A DNA stretch of 5,933 bases from JBBSHS01 sp038232515 (GTDB lineage: Bacteria > Actinomycetota > Acidimicrobiia > Acidimicrobiales > JAUJNH01). The stretch spans positions 1 to 5,933 of the forward strand of contig JBBSHS010000110.1 in NCBI GenBank assembly GCA_038232515.1. The letters run 5' to 3'. Below are positions 5,280 to 5,933 of the stretch, piece by piece. The position numbers and the translations under genes are program-made. The notes below the pieces were generated by a model, which worked only from the letters and a program-made list of their open reading frames with translations, searched no databases and was not told the DNA's origin. Position 1 is the stretch's first letter. Every line of letters begins with the position of its first letter.

Positions 5280-5933
5280 GTGGGGAGGACGACGGCGGGC
5301 TTGACCCGGCCGCCGCCGTGGTCCTCGTAGACGGCCAACAGGCGGCCGTCGCCGTCGGTCACGGCCCACGGGCCCCCGCCCTGCACGCCCAGCCTCTGGC
5401 CCGTCATCACCGTGCCGTGACCCACCAATGCAGTCGTCTCTACGTCGACCACAACCCGGTCCAGGTGCTCGACGGCGGCCAACGGGTACAACAGATGCCC
5501 TTGGGCCACCTGGTCGAGGGGGACGGCCCGGGCCTCGGTGAAGGGGCCCACCGCCGTCCGCCGCAGCGCCCTAAGGTGGGCCCCGCCCCCCAGCGCGGTA
5601 CCCAGGTCGGCGGCCAGGGCACGGACATAGGTGCCGGACGAGCACTCGACCTCCAGTCGGTGGACCAGCGGGTCCGAGGTCGGGAAGGTCAACAGGCGGT
5701 GGAGGGTGACCGGTCGGGGCGCCCGCTCGATCTCGATACCGGCTCGGGCCAGGTCGTGCAGACGGCGGCCGCCCACCGACACGGCCGACACCATGGGCGG
5801 GACCTGGAGGATCGGGCCCGTGAGGTCCCGCGCCGCCGCCGCCATCGCCTCGGCGGTGACCCCCGACATGTCCCACGTGCCCGTCACCTCCCCGGTGGCG
5901 TCGAGGGTGGACGTGGCCGTGCCCAACACCACC
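5273..5933 (-). CDS. truB: tRNA pseudouridine-55 synthase, partial (N-terminus outside window)
   Basis: TruB isomerises U55 to pseudouridine in the T-loop of elongator tRNAs. The visible 219 residues cover roughly the C-terminal three quarters of a protein that is usually about 300 long. Matching motifs are LGTATSTLDATGEV (3-16 of the fragment), VPPMVSAVSVGGRRLHDLARAG (44-65), CSSGTYVRALAADLGTAL (97-114) and GAHLRALRRTAVGPF (117-131). A C-terminal PUA-like segment (about 150-219) ends in GRVKPAVVL. The catalytic aspartate motif (GTLDPxATG-type) would lie in the missing part. The GTG at 5930-5932 is an internal valine codon, not a start, so the gene is cut by the window edge and not truncated in the genome as far as can be seen. 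It is the upstream member of the truB-ribF-rpsO-pnp order and is separated from ribF by the plus-strand L,D-transpeptidase gene. Confidence 0.93.
   Translation of the reverse strand, partial: VVLGTATSTLDATGEVTGTWDMSGVTAEAMAAAARDLTGPILQVPPMVSAVSVGGRRLHDLARAGIEIERAPRPVTLHRLLTFPTSDPLVHRLEVECSSGTYVRALAADLGTALGGGAHLRALRRTAVGPFTEARAVPLDQVAQGHLLYPLAAVEHLDRVVVDVETTALVGHGTVMTGQRLGVQGGGPWAVTDGDGRLLAVYEDHGGGRVKPAVVLPTA

Noticed and set aside
5930..5932. A GTG start codon for truB at the window edge
   Set aside because: The sequence that follows aligns with the interior of TruB, after the catalytic aspartate motif, so the gene must continue beyond the window.

Overview
This is an ordinary-looking, very GC-rich chromosomal window with GC-rich third codon positions. 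It most likely comes from an Actinomycetota genome. The Acidimicrobiia are plausible, but that is a guess from protein character and not a demonstrated placement. I found no mobile element with a transposase, no CRISPR array, and no tRNA or rRNA gene.

Layout. The minus strand carries the tail of the conserved bacterial translation/RNA-metabolism cluster in its classical order truB - ribF - rpsO - pnp (transcribed right to left). truB (5273-5933) is cut by the right edge of the window and lacks its N-terminus. ribF is at 3464-4498, rpsO at 2676-2933 and pnp at 36-2498. pnp is followed by a strong hairpin at 1-29. Two plus-strand genes interrupt the cluster: an ArfB-type ribosome-rescue hydrolase (3032-3457), divergent from rpsO and convergent with ribF, and a small membrane-anchored L,D-transpeptidase (4674-5198), divergent from ribF and convergent with truB. 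The usual co-directional run is therefore split into at least three transcription units: truB, ribF and rpsO-pnp.

How the genes relate. TruB (tRNA pseudouridine-55), S15 (30S subunit), ArfB (rescue of stalled ribosomes) and PNPase (RNA decay) all concern translation and RNA turnover. RibF makes FMN and FAD. The L,D-transpeptidase acts on the cell wall and has no obvious functional link to its neighbours.

Non-coding structure. The most unusual element is a 69-bp near-perfect inverted repeat (3467-3535) that encodes exactly the last 23 codons of ribF and abuts its stop codon. Other structures are a perfect 10-bp hairpin just after rpsO, a tetraloop hairpin in the rpsO leader, a weaker inverted repeat between ldt and truB, and tentative -10 elements for rpsO, ribF (possibly leaderless) and ldt. 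No intergenic stretch exceeds 300 bases. I saw no convincing new multi-gene system; the findings concern local architecture.
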